A stretch of DNA of 64,000 nucleotides from Amorphochlora amoebiformis (GCA_054601695.1 BAAHQB010000063.1:496001-560000); one strand, 5' to 3'. Shown: positions 1-45,210, counted from the first letter of the stretch. Numbers and translations are program-made. Notes: a model not told the origin generated them from the sequence alone.

Positions 1-10
1 AAAGTCATTC

Positions 11-74
<64 letters not shown>

Positions 75-144
75 GTTAACATAGAGTCTCATTTCTATGC
101 ATGCCGCTCATCATTTTGGCCATTTGGATATAAAATATATATAT

Positions 145-179
<35 letters not shown>

Positions 180-276
180 CTATATATACATGTATATATA
201 TATATATATATAGTTCTCATTTGGAAATATTTCTGCATGTATAAAGTATATATACACAGGAATAAACACACACACA

Positions 277-343
<67 letters not shown>

Positions 344-457
344 GTTTATATAGAGAGAGAGGGAGAGTTTGTCATTTGGATATAATATTAAATCTATGAA
401 GTATAAATTTACATACACACACACAGACATATATATAAATATATATATATATATATA

Positions 458-499
<42 letters not shown>
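1..499. repeat. (TA)n-rich stretch with a decayed exon echo
   Basis: Almost pure (TA)n microsatellite broken by short unique pieces. Positions about 80-131 resemble the start of the exon at 500-561: the word ctatg-atgc-gctcatcat-ttggcc-tttgga recurs with substitutions. Shorter fragments of the same sequence lie near 212-245 and 365-385. I read these as decayed tandem copies of the acceptor edge of that exon. No intact gene is visible. Confidence 0.6.
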
Positions 500-1615
<1,116 letters not shown>

Positions 1616-1616
1616 G

Positions 1617-2046
1617 TTAACCCCAACCCTAACCCTAACCCTAACCCTAACCCTAACCCTAACCCTAACCCTAACCCTAACCCTAACCCTAACCCTAACC
1701 CTAACCCTAACCCAACCCTGGAGTCAATGGGCCTAGGATTAAGACATCCTGAATAATCTGATCCTAACCCATTCCTAACCCTAACCCAACCCTAACCCTA
1801 ACCCTAACCCTAACCCAACCCTAACCCTAACCCAACCCTAACCCTAACCCTAGCCCAACCCTAACCCAACCCTAACTCTAACCCTAACTCCAACCGTAAC
1901 CCTAATCCTAACGCTATCCAACCCTAATCCTAACTGTAGACTCCGAACCCTTAAACCCTAACCCTAGCCCTAACCCTAACCCTAGCCCTAACCCTAACCC
2001 TAACCCTAACCCTAACCCTAACCCTATCCGTAGACCCCTAAGACCT
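1617..2046. repeat. Interstitial telomere-like array (CCCTAA)n
   Basis: About 17 near-perfect CCCTAA units (1625-1715), a short unique break (1716-1760), then degenerate units to about 2032. It begins directly after the putative donor at 1616 (gttaacccc) and ends just before a candidate acceptor (tgtgcag, 2052). Confidence 0.92.
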
Positions 2047-2095
2047 GTGCAGCAATAACTAGGGAAAGTGCTGATGATAAGGTACCTATTTGGTG

Positions 2096-2149
<54 letters not shown>

Positions 2150-2175
2150 GTGTGTGTGTGTGTGTGTGTGTATGC

Positions 2176-2281
<106 letters not shown>

Positions 2282-2466
2282 TATATGTATGAATTTGAGA
2301 GAGTGAGTACGTATGTTATGTATATATATATATTAAATATATATATATATATATATATAGATATACACTTTTATATGTATATTTGTATGTATGTATGTAT
2401 GTATGTATGTATGTATATGTATACATGTACTTTGTATGTACGAGGCAAATGTATATTTATATATAC

Positions 2467-2505
<39 letters not shown>

Positions 2506-2545
2506 TGCATGTATACAAATATTGTATTATAATATATCTATATAT

Positions 2546-2577
<32 letters not shown>

Positions 2578-2758
2578 TATATATATATATATATGTATGT
2601 GTTATATAACAAAAACCAGGAAAGGGGTAAGATCTCATTCCAGGCCTTTATTAAGGTAATATTATATATCAATATAAATACACACACACACATTATATAT
2701 ATATATATATATATTTCTACATATATATGTATATGTATATATATATATATGTATATAT

Positions 2759-2801
<43 letters not shown>

Positions 2802-2833
2802 ATGTGCGTGTGTGTATATATATGTGAAAATAG

Positions 2834-2891
<58 letters not shown>

Positions 2892-3012
2892 TATATATAT
2901 ATATATAGATACAGACATGTATACAAATTCTAAATATTTTTATAAAATATATAATACACACACGCACATATTGATATTGTATCGTATGTATCAGTGTATA
3001 TACATATACATA

Positions 3013-3101
<89 letters not shown>

Positions 3102-3139
3102 ATACGTATGTACAATCACACACTCACACATATATATAC

Positions 3140-3200
<61 letters not shown>

Positions 3201-3227
3201 TGTACGCCTACACACACACACACATAA

Positions 3228-3270
<43 letters not shown>

Positions 3271-3310
3271 CATGATATACACAACTGTATGTCACACAAA
3301 ACCCAACCAA

Positions 3311-3835
3311 CATAGCCGTAAACTTAACCCTAACCCAAACTCTAATAAATCTAGCCCTAACCCTAACCCTAACGCTAACCCTAACCCTAACGCTAACCCT
3401 AACCCTAATCCTAACCCTAACCCAACCCTAACTTTAGCCCTAATCCTAACCCTAACCCTAACCCTAACAACCTCTAACCCTATCCCTAATCCTAGCCCTA
3501 ATCTTAACCCTAACTCTAACCCCAATCCTAGCCTTAACCCCAACGGTAACCCTAAACCTAACCCTAACCCTAACCCTGACCCTAATCTTAACCCTAACTC
3601 AAACTCTAACCCTATCCTTAGCGCTAATCTAAACTAACCCTAACCCTAACCCTAACCCTAACACTAACTCAAACCCCAATCCTAACCCTAACCCTGACCC
3701 TAACCCTAACCCTATGTCTGTCTAACCCCAATCCTAACCCTAACCCTGACCCTAACCCCAACCGTAACCCTAACCCTAACCCTAACCCTAACCCTAACAC
3801 TAACCCTAACCGTAACCCTAACCCTAATCTTGATA
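3311..3835. repeat. Interstitial telomere-like array (CCCTAA)n, degenerate
   Basis: About 520 bp of CCCTAA-related units with many point variants (cctaatc, cctagcc, cctgacc). It runs to within a few bases of the acceptor of the exon at 3837 (cttgatag). Frame translations give Asn-Pro or Leu-Thr repeats and are not genes. Confidence 0.92.
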
Positions 3836-3836
3836 G

Positions 3837-7689
<3,853 letters not shown>

Positions 7690-7943
7690 TATCAGGCTGC
7701 CAGGCTAGATCTATTAGCTCCAGTGAATGTACTGGTTCTAGTTACTAGACCTTATTTATAGATCTAGAGATAGATGTTACTAAGCATGGCGCCGTGACAT
7801 GAGCGAATCTGGAATTAATTATCTTCGGCTATGTGTAGTTCCATGATTGGAGGTATGATTATGTATTATGTTTGAAAAATCGATGGTGTGATATGTCTAG
7901 TATGTGTATATATTGCATGTTATATATATGTGTATATGTGTGT

Positions 7944-8004
<61 letters not shown>

Positions 8005-8744
8005 ACGTACCGCACACCCCATTTGAATTCAGATTTCAGGCATACAATTATTAAACTATATCACTAGTATCTAGAGTATCGTTTTCACATGTCTGATTTA
8101 TAATCACTGCATGTACGTGAACATTAACATACGGTACTCATATACGCACACGTGGAAAGCCTAGTACAAGTACTTATCATACGGTATATAGATCACCGTG
8201 ACTCACCAGCATTTCAAATCATGATGCGCAAACGTGTAGTAAGATTCGTACCTTCAACGGTATACGTATACGTATATGTACGTATATACGTATAAACGGT
8301 AAGATTCGCAACTTCGTAACTTCAACGGTGTGCGTATACGTATAAATACGTATACGTATACACACGTATACATATACGCATTACGCACACGTTTATATAT
8401 ACGTATACGCATACGGATCTAGATATAGTATTTCCGCCCATCCAACCCGATAAGTAGGCCGCGATACTGAATACGTACACTCCGTAAATATAATTGAGCC
8501 TATACGTAGACCCATGTTTTCGTGTAATCCAGTAAAAGGTGATACGTATGTATACGTTTAAATCAATATTGTAAACAATGTTGCCGCAGTTTTATGGTTT
8601 CGTACCTTGTATTTTACCAAATCTGGTGAATACTGAACGGTATCTAGGATATGATGGTTGTGCTGAGGGCCAAATTAAACGTTTGTGAAAATCTAAACAT
8701 TTAAGGAAGCAATACCTGGGTAATATTACTAGTATTACAATCTG

Positions 8745-8795
<51 letters not shown>

Positions 8796-8932
8796 TAGAT
8801 ATTAGTTAGCGTAGCATAGTTATTGAAAATAAGGTCTAGAAGGTAGAGCTGATACGACGCGGAGCGATAATTATGGAAACGACACGTAACAGCGAACCAG
8901 GCAGTGGAGTGCCGATAAACTGTGTGTGTATA

Positions 8933-8998
<66 letters not shown>

Positions 8999-8999
8999 A

Positions 9000-9039
<40 letters not shown>

Positions 9040-9049
9040 TCTAGATACT

Positions 9050-9094
<45 letters not shown>

Positions 9095-9157
9095 TGTGTG
9101 TGTGTGTGTATGTCTAGTATGTATGTGTATGTGTATTAATATGCGCGCGCGATATAT

Positions 9158-9225
<68 letters not shown>

Positions 9226-9243
9226 CTAATAATACATATTTGT

Positions 9244-9298
<55 letters not shown>

Positions 9299-9629
9299 CA
9301 TAATTTTTATACACTATCTAGATCATGTATGTAATGTGTGTATGTACATCTGCATGTGTGTTTATATATCGCACCCTGACAAGAAAAAAAAAACAATCTT
9401 CTACTATAAGTAACTTCGGCAGGGTCGCATGCATGGCAAAATCACTGCTCCCAAGCCCTGGGCCATCAAAATCACTCTTCTATGCCCAAAAAAAAAAAAA
9501 AATCAAACTCAATCGCGTGCTATCACTGACCGTGACCCGGATACGTACACAGAATCTGGGTTAGCATGACTCGATTCATCTAGATCTAGCTGGTCGGGTT
9601 TTTTTTTTTTCATGTTTTTTTTTTTTTTC
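7690..9629. other. Intergenic region between convergent genes
   Basis: Lies between the stop of the Ser/Pro-rich gene (+) and the stop of the SAM gene (-). About 7690-8750 is unique sequence, rich in tacgta palindromes around 8260-8420; the rest is (TA)n with short unique pieces and two poly-A and two poly-T runs (9388-9640). No exon with consistent splice sites was found. Confidence 0.6.
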
Positions 9630-9865
9630 CTATCCCTTGAGCTGCTCGATGGCTTTGAATACGGCGTTGGACTGGCCCATGGTGATGCCCAGCTGCATCA
9701 TCATCGGTCGGTCCAGTTCCAGAAGGGCCTCTCCTGAAGAGTAAGGTTTTCCAATGCCATTAGTGCAATTATTCCATTTGTTTTTAACTTTGGTAAATCC
9801 ATAGGATGTGATATATATAATTATGTGCATACTCAAATATAATTCATATATATATATATATATAT

Positions 9866-9909
<44 letters not shown>

Positions 9910-10266
9910 ATATATATATTATAATATATATATATATACATATATATATCTTCATAAATTACGTGCATACACACACTTTTATACACAATTAGCGACCAAG
10001 ACATACCGTTAACGTCCTCTCCCTTAAACTTGTCAATGGTCTTCTGCTGAATGTGATACTTCTTGGAGACCAAGGTAAGCCATTCCACAACCTGCTTCTC
10101 ATTCCAATCGTGAGCACTGCTTGAGATCTTCGACTCTTTTTCCTTCTCCTCAGACCTATGAATTCAGTGCGTAATTTTTTGCGTTGTGAGGAGGAGATAG
10201 GTAAAGCTGATGGAAGATATATTTAAATTGTATTAAACTATTATTTATATAAAATATACGTATATG

Positions 10267-10317
<51 letters not shown>

Positions 10318-10365
10318 TTACATTTTATATATATTGTATATTATGTATATATATTGTATATTATG

Positions 10366-10400
<35 letters not shown>

Positions 10401-10686
10401 TGCGTGTGTTCAATGTATGAAAATACTTTGAGCTCTTTCCAACTTCGACGTAATGTTCCCAGTCTTGGTTGGAAATCCCCAACCCCGCAAGGATCTGAAA
10501 ACGGATGTTTGATAAGAATATTTGCAAATATGTATTTGTATATGCGTATTTTCGGTTGTTGGGATGGCAATCACTTACATCTACACATTATTATTATTAT
10601 GGTTTAAATCTACACACCTTATTGCTAAAATAATTATTATTTCAATTATTACTTTTATTGCTATAGATTATATATATATACATATA

Positions 10687-10763
<77 letters not shown>

Positions 10764-11058
10764 AAATATATATATATATATATATATATATAATTGTAGA
10801 CATGTGTATATGTATTCAAGGATATACACACATCCAGAATTAAAGTATACATTTCTTTTTAGTGCAGGGTTGGACCTCTATGTGGCGATCCTGTGATATG
10901 CCATGGTCTTTGCGAAATCGGCCTAGCTGTCGAATCTCCTCTGGGGTTATGCATTTGTCCATGGCGAACACGCGGATCATCATACGGTAATCCTGAGTAT
11001 AAATGTTCTACATATGTTGATGTTTATAAATAAATAAATAAATAAATACATTTACACG

Positions 11059-11130
<72 letters not shown>

Positions 11131-11191
11131 TATTAATATATATGTGTGTGTGTTTGTATAATGTGTAATTTTGTGATCATACTCACCTACA

Positions 11192-11243
<52 letters not shown>

Positions 11244-11298
11244 GTATATATGTACATCTGTGTGTATAACTATACATACACACATATACATACACACC

Positions 11299-11370
<72 letters not shown>

Positions 11371-11415
11371 ACAATGTATGAATGTATGTATATTCTCCTA
11401 CACACACATATACAT

Positions 11416-11473
<58 letters not shown>

Positions 11474-12270
11474 TTGTAATGATTTCCCTCACACACCTTC
11501 AGGTTTCTCTTGACCCCAAGCATCTCCTGCAGAGCGCTCTTACCCTGCTCTCCCAATGCAGGGGCTGCTGAGATCTTTTCCTCGGCGACTAACCGTTTTG
11601 AAACACAGACTAGTTAGGTGGAAGACATGAATTCTGCTGTAGATGATGATGGTGATTCAGAAGAATTCGGACCTGCCGAGGCGAGTTGGGGAGGGATGTT
11701 ACTTGGGACGTGATCTAAAAGAACGAAAGCATAGGGGAGGAATCATGATCGGTCATGGATACGGGATAACAGAAGGAAGAAGGATGATGACAACGCTGAC
11801 CTGGGTTCACAACGCCCGAGCCAACCAACCTTCGCATCTTCAGATCGGCCGTGATATCCGCCAGACTCGTGTAGCATTTTTTCTCCATAGAGCTCTTGAC
11901 ACTCCCTTTCGAGAGAAAGACGTAGGACGCAGTGGATTGTGAGTAGCGGAGGAGGATGTGAAGGACAGACCGGCGTTGCTTGATCGACAAAACGATACCC
12001 CCAGGTGTGCTCGACGATCCCCTGTACAAGAAAGTCCCCAAAGTTCGAAAGCCGAGAACTCCTTCGGCCTGAGGAAGTATACTTGAGTCAGGAACGAAAA
12101 GCAGTTGATATCCGTTGCATCGTTCGAACCTCTTGCCGACTGGTCTTGGGAAAGAAATATCTAGGATTATGATCAGGAATGTCAGCATATACTGCGAGGA
12201 CAGAGGTCGGTTGAAGGAAAGAAAGACTGGAAGGAAAAGGGTACATGTAATTCTGGTCCTTGACACTCAT
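9630..12270 (-). CDS. SAM-domain protein (C-terminal sterile alpha motif)
   Basis: Exons on the minus strand: 12068-11826, 11588-11497, 10992-10876, 10494-10427, 10155-10007, 9733-9630 (stop TAG); phases agree and these encode 256 residues. A first exon probably begins at ATG 12270 (MSVKDQN..), but its splice to 12068 is unresolved. The C-terminal two exons form a SAM domain: [10 protein letters not shown], then [24 protein letters not shown] and KAIEQLKG end it. SAM domains mediate protein-protein or RNA contacts. A charged linker ([10 protein letters not shown]) precedes it. The middle exons are helical and acidic/basic ([16 protein letters not shown]); the N-terminal part is unrecognised. 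The 10876 donor (gtccaa) is weak but gives the only in-phase join. Divergent from PP4. Domain call firm, overall identity unknown. Confidence 0.75.
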
Positions 12271-12508
12271 TCGCCTTGATATTCACTCGCCCAACGCCGC
12301 GATTTGTAGAGGCTTCCACAACCAAATAAGTGGCGTGATTTTACGATATATCACGCTATGTTTTAGGTATTTAGCGTGAAGTATCTGAAGAATCACGAAC
12401 ACTTAGGTATATCTGATATTGAATATATTGATATATCATATCCTTGTATGTGTCACAGTTTCTTAATTTGTCGGGGTTGGCGCCCGGCTCCAGTTCACGG
12501 AGCAAAGA
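12271..12508. promoter_or_regulatory. Bidirectional promoter region, SAM gene / PP4
   Basis: Only 238 bp separate the probable SAM-gene start (ATG 12270, minus) from the PP4 start (ATG 12509, plus). It has no microsatellite, unlike the surrounding spacers. No specific element was identified; the role is inferred from the geometry. Confidence 0.5.
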
Positions 12509-13578
12509 ATGGCGTCTGCGTCGTACAAGAGCGATCTGGACCACCAAATAGAGCTCCTTCGGGAGTGCAAGTATATGAAGGAGGCGGATGTTAAGATTTT
12601 GTGCACCAAAGCACGGGAAATTCTCATGGAGGAGGGCAACGTCCAGAGGGTCAACACTCCCGTGACAATCTGCGGTGACATCCATGGTCAATTCTACGAT
12701 CTCATGGAGCTTTTCAAGGTCGGAGGGGACTGCCCAGACACCAATTATTTGTTTCTTGGGGATTTTGTGGACCGTGGCTACTACAGCGTGGAGACGTTCC
12801 TCCTGCTTCTCGCATTGAAGGTGCGCTATCCGGACAGAATAACTCTGATCCGCGGCAACCACGAGAGCCGTCAGATCACGCAGGTTTATGGATTCTACGA
12901 CGAGTGCTTACGGAAATACGGATCGTGAGTCTCTAAGCCTAACATTTCCCTCCCTTCCAAGGTGTCGGTTCCTATAAACCTAGGTGAAACAGCCCTCTCT
13001 GTGCTCTTATCGTGATCTATTCAGTTTTCTCACCTGTATTATGCCTTCCACCATCCAGGGTAAACGTCTGGCGATATTGTACAGAGATCTTTGACTACCT
13101 CAGCCTCGCCGCACTCATTGAAGACAGCATCCTCTGTGTCCATGGCGGGCTGTCTCCTACCATCACCTCGCTCGACCAGATTCGAGTTCTAAATCGCAAG
13201 CAAGAAGTTCCACACGATGGGGCCATGTGCGACCTGTTATGGTCGGACCCCGAGGACATCGAAGGTTGGGGTTTGAGTACGCGCGGGGCCGGTTTCCTCT
13301 TCGGAGGGAATGTCTGCCAACAGTTTAACCGACAGAACAAGCTTAGCCTCATCTGTCGAGCCCATCAGCTTGTCATGGACGGCTACAAATATATGTTTGA
13401 GGACAATGCCCTAGTCACCGTGTGGTCGGCGCCTAACTACTGCTACCGTTGTGGGAATGTGGCTGCCATTCTGGAGCTTGACGAGAATAAGTCTGCGAGC
13501 TTCAAGAAGTTCGAGGCCGCGCCGCAGACGGAGAGGGATATTCCAGCGAGAAAGCCCGCGCCCAACTACTTTCTTTAG
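12509..13578 (+). CDS. PPP4C: Serine/threonine protein phosphatase 4 catalytic subunit
   Basis: Two exons, 12509-12924 and 13059-13578, with one 134-nt intron (TC|G, gtgagt..catccag). The protein is 311 aa against about 307 for animal PP4c. It is a PPP-family metallophosphatase with the metal and catalytic motifs GDIHG (56-60), GDFVDRG (84-90) and RGNHE (115-119), plus [11 protein letters not shown] near the C-terminus. The C-terminus ends NYFL, keeping the terminal Leu that is carboxymethylated in PP2A-like enzymes. PP4 rather than PP2A is indicated by [33 protein letters not shown] and [12 protein letters not shown]4 acts with regulatory subunits in DNA-damage recovery and centrosome/spindle functions. 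Unlike its neighbours it has no (TA)n intron. Confidence 0.97.
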
Positions 13579-13857
13579 CTCAAGTGGGTAGCTGAACCAG
13601 AGGGCAGTAGGGATGGGCTTCTTTCGAGCCCCCGGCCGGGCTAAATCATCTCAGGGACGGAGTGGTTAGCGTCGAGACTGTGTAACCAAGGTGTCGTCTG
13701 CAATTTTGTTTTCATTATCGATTGCTGTTTCAAGTATTGTTTGGGTGGTAATATGTGTATAAATGGAGGGTAAGATGTGTAAATATTGTGTAGATTGTTT
13801 TACCATATCTACCAGCGCTGCAGTAGAGTATATCTATTTACTAGTAAAAATATGTAC

Positions 13858-13900
<43 letters not shown>

Positions 13901-14040
13901 TATAATATATATTATATAATTACTATATAACATTCGTAAATTATCTGATGGTATACGTAACTTCTAGAACTTGTGCCATGAGTATGATTGATTCATATTT
14001 CGGTATTACCATATGGTATGTCTAGTATATGTCTAGTATG

Positions 14041-14097
<57 letters not shown>

Positions 14098-14403
14098 ATA
14101 CACCAGTAAACTACTGATTTAGGCTACAGTGTCAATTGTGAGCAGAAAACCGTTGGCATAAATGATTCCTATAATACGGTCCGAATTCTCATTCCGAAAT
14201 TAATCCGAATCATTGATGACTCGGAGTCTCGGATGTACATGTACTAGAGTCTCAGTGACTATGTACCGTTAGTATACGGTCACGTAGCACAAGCTATAGC
14301 TATGGCATCATCTAGGAGCAAAATGTTATATACAATAATATACTATAATTCCATACATAGATGCTAATCATTGAATATCATGCTATACATGTATAATTAT
14401 ATT

Positions 14404-14453
<50 letters not shown>

Positions 14454-14584
14454 CCATGATCTCTATGATACATATGATTACTCGGTACGTTATTATGATA
14501 TATAAAGTAAATACTTAATTATAATTATACTACTATGCTATGATATATAATATATTATATATATATATATATATTCATGATATA

Positions 14585-14625
<41 letters not shown>

Positions 14626-14827
14626 ACTATATATATATATATATATATATACATATATATACATGTATATATATGCATATATATATTTTATATGTATATC
14701 ATGAATATATATATATATATATATTTATACATACATATATATATATATATATACATACATACATACATAAATAAATACATATATATATATATATATATAT
14801 AAATTTGAGCAGTGGTTATAAAATTTC

Positions 14828-14916
<89 letters not shown>

Positions 14917-14957
14917 CTACATAATCGAAGTTGCAATATAGATATATAGATATAATA

Positions 14958-15003
<46 letters not shown>

Positions 15004-15173
15004 CATTCATATGTATATATATATATATATATACATACATATACATATATATATATATATACATATATATAAATTCATTTTTTTCACATATAATTAAAAA
15101 TTGAAGTATGCAGGAAAAGGAAAAAAGAGATATATAGGCAGAAGTGAGCGAGAGGGAAGAGAGAGAGAGAGAG

Positions 15174-15213
<40 letters not shown>

Positions 15214-15503
15214 GGGAAGAGAACGGAGAGAAAGAGAAAAAATGATTTTTGAGACGGCTGCTTTGAATGATGAATACCAACGCAAATGATATCAGAGATT
15301 AAGTCGGCTAAGTTTACTTCTCATAAAAAGCTTAAGGATCTTTTAAATCCGACCGTCATAATTTAATTTTTCGCAGATCGCTTGTTCTTACCCAGGATAC
15401 CTATCAAGATCCCCCTGGCTGCAGGCATCAAAGCACCTGTGTGAACTATCTGGACCTCCGTGAAGGGTATTCGGTCGTCACAAACACCACATAACCGTAA
15501 AAG
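13579..15503. other. Intergenic region, PP4 to rhamnose gene
   Basis: Unique AT-rich sequence with (TA)n runs (13861-13900, 14047-14098, 14410-14450, 14590-15075) and a (GA)n run at 15150-15230. No exon with supporting splice sites or protein sense was found. The last 200 bp before ATG 15504 is more GC-rich and may hold the promoter. Confidence 0.6.
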
Positions 15504-23578
<8,075 letters not shown>

Positions 23579-23807
23579 GAAATATATTAATGATATTTTA
23601 TATATATATATATATATTTATATATATAGAATATGAAGACACATGCATATGTCTGTATAATCACATATATTAAATATGTCAGTATTGGATACGAACATAT
23701 TACACAATTTGCGAAAATTTAAAAAAGAAAAATATTATACATCGGCTCGGCTTCGAGATTAAAAATCTAGAAAAATGAACTATCCAACAGAAATAAAGTC
23801 ATAAAAA

Positions 23808-23905
<98 letters not shown>

Positions 23906-24019
23906 ACACCACATATCCATGCAAGTAGAGTATGCATCAATTATTGGGATTGGTAGGGTTTAAGTGTTAATTTTACTGGGCTACACAGATTGGGGTTACA
24001 TATCAGAAATCGAGAAGCC

Positions 24020-24085
<66 letters not shown>

Positions 24086-25898
24086 CATATTATATCGAAC
24101 CATATCTTCATATTTGAGTAAACTCCCTTTCTTTTTCCCTCTTTTTTTTTTTCCTCTTTTTTTTTCACATTTTTTTTTTTTCTTCGCATATCTAGATATT
24201 GGGTTGATAAAGAGTTGAATGCTCGTGCGGTACACGTGCCCTATTTCTTCTTGAATTTTTGGTAGAATTTTCTAGAATATCGGGGTGATTCAAGGTTCCG
24301 ACGTCGCCTCAGGGATAACCTATTATGATTTCAGAGTGTAAATCAAGTAGATTACGCGTATGTGAGCAATTTCAAATACAATTTATCAATTAATATTTGA
24401 CACATATTATGATATTACGAGGTTTTGATGTCAGATGCCGATGCTGTATGCAACTTTTAAAATTGTTAAAATACTTAAAAAGTATTCGAAACTCTAGTAA
24501 CCTAGTAACAACTATGGCTAATGCCTAGTAATATTGACCACTAGTGGTCCACTACAGATACCATAACTTATTAGGTATTTTCTAGATATCGTTGTCCAGT
24601 TCGGTGATGATAGCGAGCCTGATGCCGCCGGAAAATGGTCGCCATGAGCTCGTGACCCCACAACCCGAGTCGCTACTCGCGAGTTTTGAACTATATTTAG
24701 TATGTCATATATGCCTTTCTTTTAACCGAAATTCATCATTCTAACGACAAATTAGAAGCCCTGACACCTTCAAACTCATATAGAACCACTTCCCAAGACA
24801 AAAACGTGCCTAACCCTAATTGGGCCACTGGCCAAAATCGCCTCGACTCGCACCTCCCACGCCCCCCCCCCTCGAATTTTCTTATATATGTATGATGTGT
24901 GCTATATTTTCCATGCATAAGTGCAGATGAAAGAGTCTGAATACATTCGAATGACCCACTTTACCGATATTTCCGCGACCTCAAGATCGTCGGAAGAAAG
25001 CCGCCATAATTCCGGGATTCCCCTCAGAATACCGGTGTTGGAAGATTCGAGACTACAAGAGACTATCTCCGGAACACTCGGTGGCTGTTAACCGCTCTCC
25101 TGGAATTCCATGTCGACAGCTTGGATGTTGGGGACAGAACCCCCCCCCAGGCCTTCAGAGGGTCTTGAAACTAGCCTAGTTGCCGTATGCTGATAGTAAT
25201 AATGATGTGTGTGGTGAATCACCTAAAATATTCGGGGGGAGGGGGGTTGACAATCCGATGCACACGGACAGCAGTTGTGTTTGTCGAGATTGGCCCGAAT
25301 CCCCTAATAATCCAGGGGATCCCCGGAAAACGCCCGTCATATATATGTATACCCATGATAATTATGTACATATCAAGTCGTTTGTCTAGTTTCAAATAGT
25401 ATTGTGTGTGTTAAATAATAATAATAATAAATAATATATTCTCTAAAGATATAAATTAATATTTATGAATTTAAAATATTGTTATCATTAGAATATATTG
25501 AATTATTGAAATATCCTAAGTATCTCTATATTGATATAATTGCGATAGTGAATTATCATAGTATACAATATATAGTTTTTACCTTAATTGGGACATGTAC
25601 CTAGGTACGTACTATATATATATATATATATATATAGTATACAATCTCATACAATAAACTTATTGTATCACAAGATTCACAACACATACTATCACGGTAT
25701 ACACCCATACTCTTAGATACTACAGCTACATGACTCTGGTTAATATTAGATAATAATATCTAGAATACAATCGTCCGTAGGACTACTACTAGTACAATAT
25801 ACATGTACACAATACATTGTATTATGATGGTCACAGACAGAACTAGAGAAAAATGCTTCATTGAGCATATGTGTTATATATATATATATGTATATACT

Positions 25899-25934
<36 letters not shown>

Positions 25935-26029
25935 GTACATGTATACATACTAGTATATATAAATTTATACTATAAGATATATTTGAATATATACGTATAT
26001 ATATACAAATATATATATAATAGATATCT

Positions 26030-26092
<63 letters not shown>

Positions 26093-26172
26093 ATGCACCA
26101 AATCACCACCTCACATCAACCAGCGAAAAAATAAAAAATTAATATTTTTCGATAATCACGCCGATCAGACCA
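23579..26172. other. Intergenic region between convergent genes
   Basis: Separates the rhamnose gene (+) from the membrane-protein gene (-). About 24240-25400 is unique sequence of mixed composition with some poly-C/poly-G runs (24863, 25141, 25234) and no supported exon. The rest is (TA)n with short AT-rich unique sequence. Confidence 0.6.
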
Positions 26173-37194
<11,022 letters not shown>

Positions 37195-37628
37195 AATGTA
37201 CGTCGACTCCACGACAACAGCGCCCCGCCCTACGAGGAGCTCGGGCTAGACATGGTTTGTATTCAAACTTCAAAGCCGAATTTTTTCCCGGGAAATAATA
37301 ATTATTAAAATAATTCGGCCCAATTTTTGCGGGGTGGGCACCCTATCATAGTCAGCGGTTCCGTATGCCCTTGCGGCTGGGTTTTCGGCACCCTGAACGT
37401 CACGATGGGGTCTGGAACGGCCGTAAAAGGGTCTTAAGGACTCTGGTTCTTATACCCATCGTCCTCATTCTCTCATCTTTCGCCCATTTCGGCTCCGTTC
37501 CGCGCCCAAATCACCCCACCCCACCCCATCAAACTGAAAGGACAGCCGAGCCATGCGCTCGCCGGGAATTGTATGCGCCCTCATGGGGGTGGGAATCCCT
37601 TCCATGGAGCTGGGGCCGCCGAGAGCCA
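37195..37628. promoter_or_regulatory. Bidirectional promoter region, membrane protein / KOW protein
   Basis: GC-rich and free of microsatellite, 434 bp between the minus-strand ATG 37194 and the plus-strand ATG 37629. If the KOW gene starts further upstream in the same frame (37365) this shrinks. Role inferred from gene arrangement. Confidence 0.45.
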
Positions 37629-43370
<5,742 letters not shown>

Positions 43371-43767
43371 TGACGGATGTTATGTGTTGTCAATGGTGGA
43401 GCTGAGTGTTTGGCCGCACGTGGGTAGTGGAATAATGATGGGAAAGTTTTTTTTATGTTATATTCCATTTTGCCGTCGTCCAATCAGAAATACCGGTGTA
43501 AATCATTTGATATATGGATGCATATATAGGTGTGTGTGTGTGTGTGTTAACCTGGTATATGCTCTTATAGCTCAGATCACAGTAGGCTAGAGATGTTATA
43601 CACCATATGATACTAAATAAAACATGTGTTTTCGTATTATTTGTAGTGAATAAGTATATTATCTAGATCATTATACTACTAGTACTAGTTATACTGCATA
43701 TATAAAGAAATATATATATATATACTAGATATATATAAAAAATAAATATGTATATATATCTAGATAG

Positions 43768-43817
<50 letters not shown>

Positions 43818-43965
43818 TGCACACTTATTTCTAGTCTAGCTAGTGTATTTGTAATTCTAATTATGCCATTATATACATAGATATATATCTTCAAGTATAT
43901 ATATATGATATATATATATATATGCAAATAAATATATATACTTATATATATATATATATATATAC

Positions 43966-43997
<32 letters not shown>

Positions 43998-44464
43998 GCG
44001 TGATGTTTTTATTTTTTCCAGTCACGGTGTATGAAGTTAGATACAATAATGAAATTCACCAACTTAGGTGCGTTAATCTAGTTAATTGCTATCGGGTATG
44101 ATCATCATCATGATTACGTAGATATCCTAGTACATGTATATATAATACTCGACGGTTTGAAATTACGTAGTCTGGACTGTAATTAATTGTAACTTACGCT
44201 AGGTTAATGATTCACATATATACTAGATATAGCTAGATAGAAGTCCGACCCACAGCTAGACGTGTCCTTGTTGATAATTATAAAGTACTTCAGTATAATA
44301 GGTTTACTACCGGGACATAGCTTCAAAGGTGATACAGTATATGCTAAACGCTTTGTATAATGGACCAGAGTTATCGATTATTCTTCGAGACTGCAACCCA
44401 ATGATCATACATATCAATTTCAATGTCACGTCTATGATAATGCGTCTACTAGTCTATATGCTCA
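43371..44464. other. Intergenic region between convergent genes
   Basis: Between the KOW stop (+) and the coiled-coil stop (-). Unique AT-rich sequence with (TA)n at 43770-43812 and 43890-44000. No supported exon. Confidence 0.6.
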
Positions 44465-44586
44465 TCAATCTAAAACAGTGATTTCGTCCTGGTTGGACTT
44501 GCTATCAAATGGAGTCTCTGGGGTAAAACGATGTCGCTTGACTCTATTAGCTATTCCTGGTATAAACAAAATTTAGGAATAAATAG

Positions 44587-44644
<58 letters not shown>

Positions 44645-44707
44645 GTTACAAACGATGTGTAATTCACACAATATAATTCATACATACATATATATTTATG
44701 TATATAT

Positions 44708-44758
<51 letters not shown>

Positions 44759-44868
44759 GTATTATACATGTATATATATATATAACATATATGAAAATAT
44801 ATATATGTATGTGTATATGTGTATATATATATTTATGTACTTTTATATAATATAGAATTTCATGTATG

Positions 44869-44907
<39 letters not shown>

Positions 44908-45040
44908 CATACGTAAATATATACATATATATATATATATATGTATAATATATATATATATGTAATATTGTACATGTTCAAATGTATACAAGGAATAGAT
45001 ACATATCTACATGTGTACGTCATAAATACATATACATATA

Positions 45041-45074
<34 letters not shown>

Positions 45075-45170
45075 ACTACTACTAATAATAATAATAATAA
45101 TTACTACTAATAATAATAATATACGTGTATAATTGTATACAAGCAATATACACATATATAAATATATACG

Positions 45171-45210
<40 letters not shown>

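Noticed and set aside
3092-3637. Asn-Pro and Leu-Gly repeat frames in CCCTAA/TTAGGG arrays
   Set aside because: Translations of telomere-like repeats; open in several frames.
11643-11942. Plus-strand 99-codon open frame and a 183-codon minus-strand frame over the SAM gene
   Set aside because: A different minus-strand frame ([18 protein letters not shown]..) joins in phase with the downstream SAM-gene exons.
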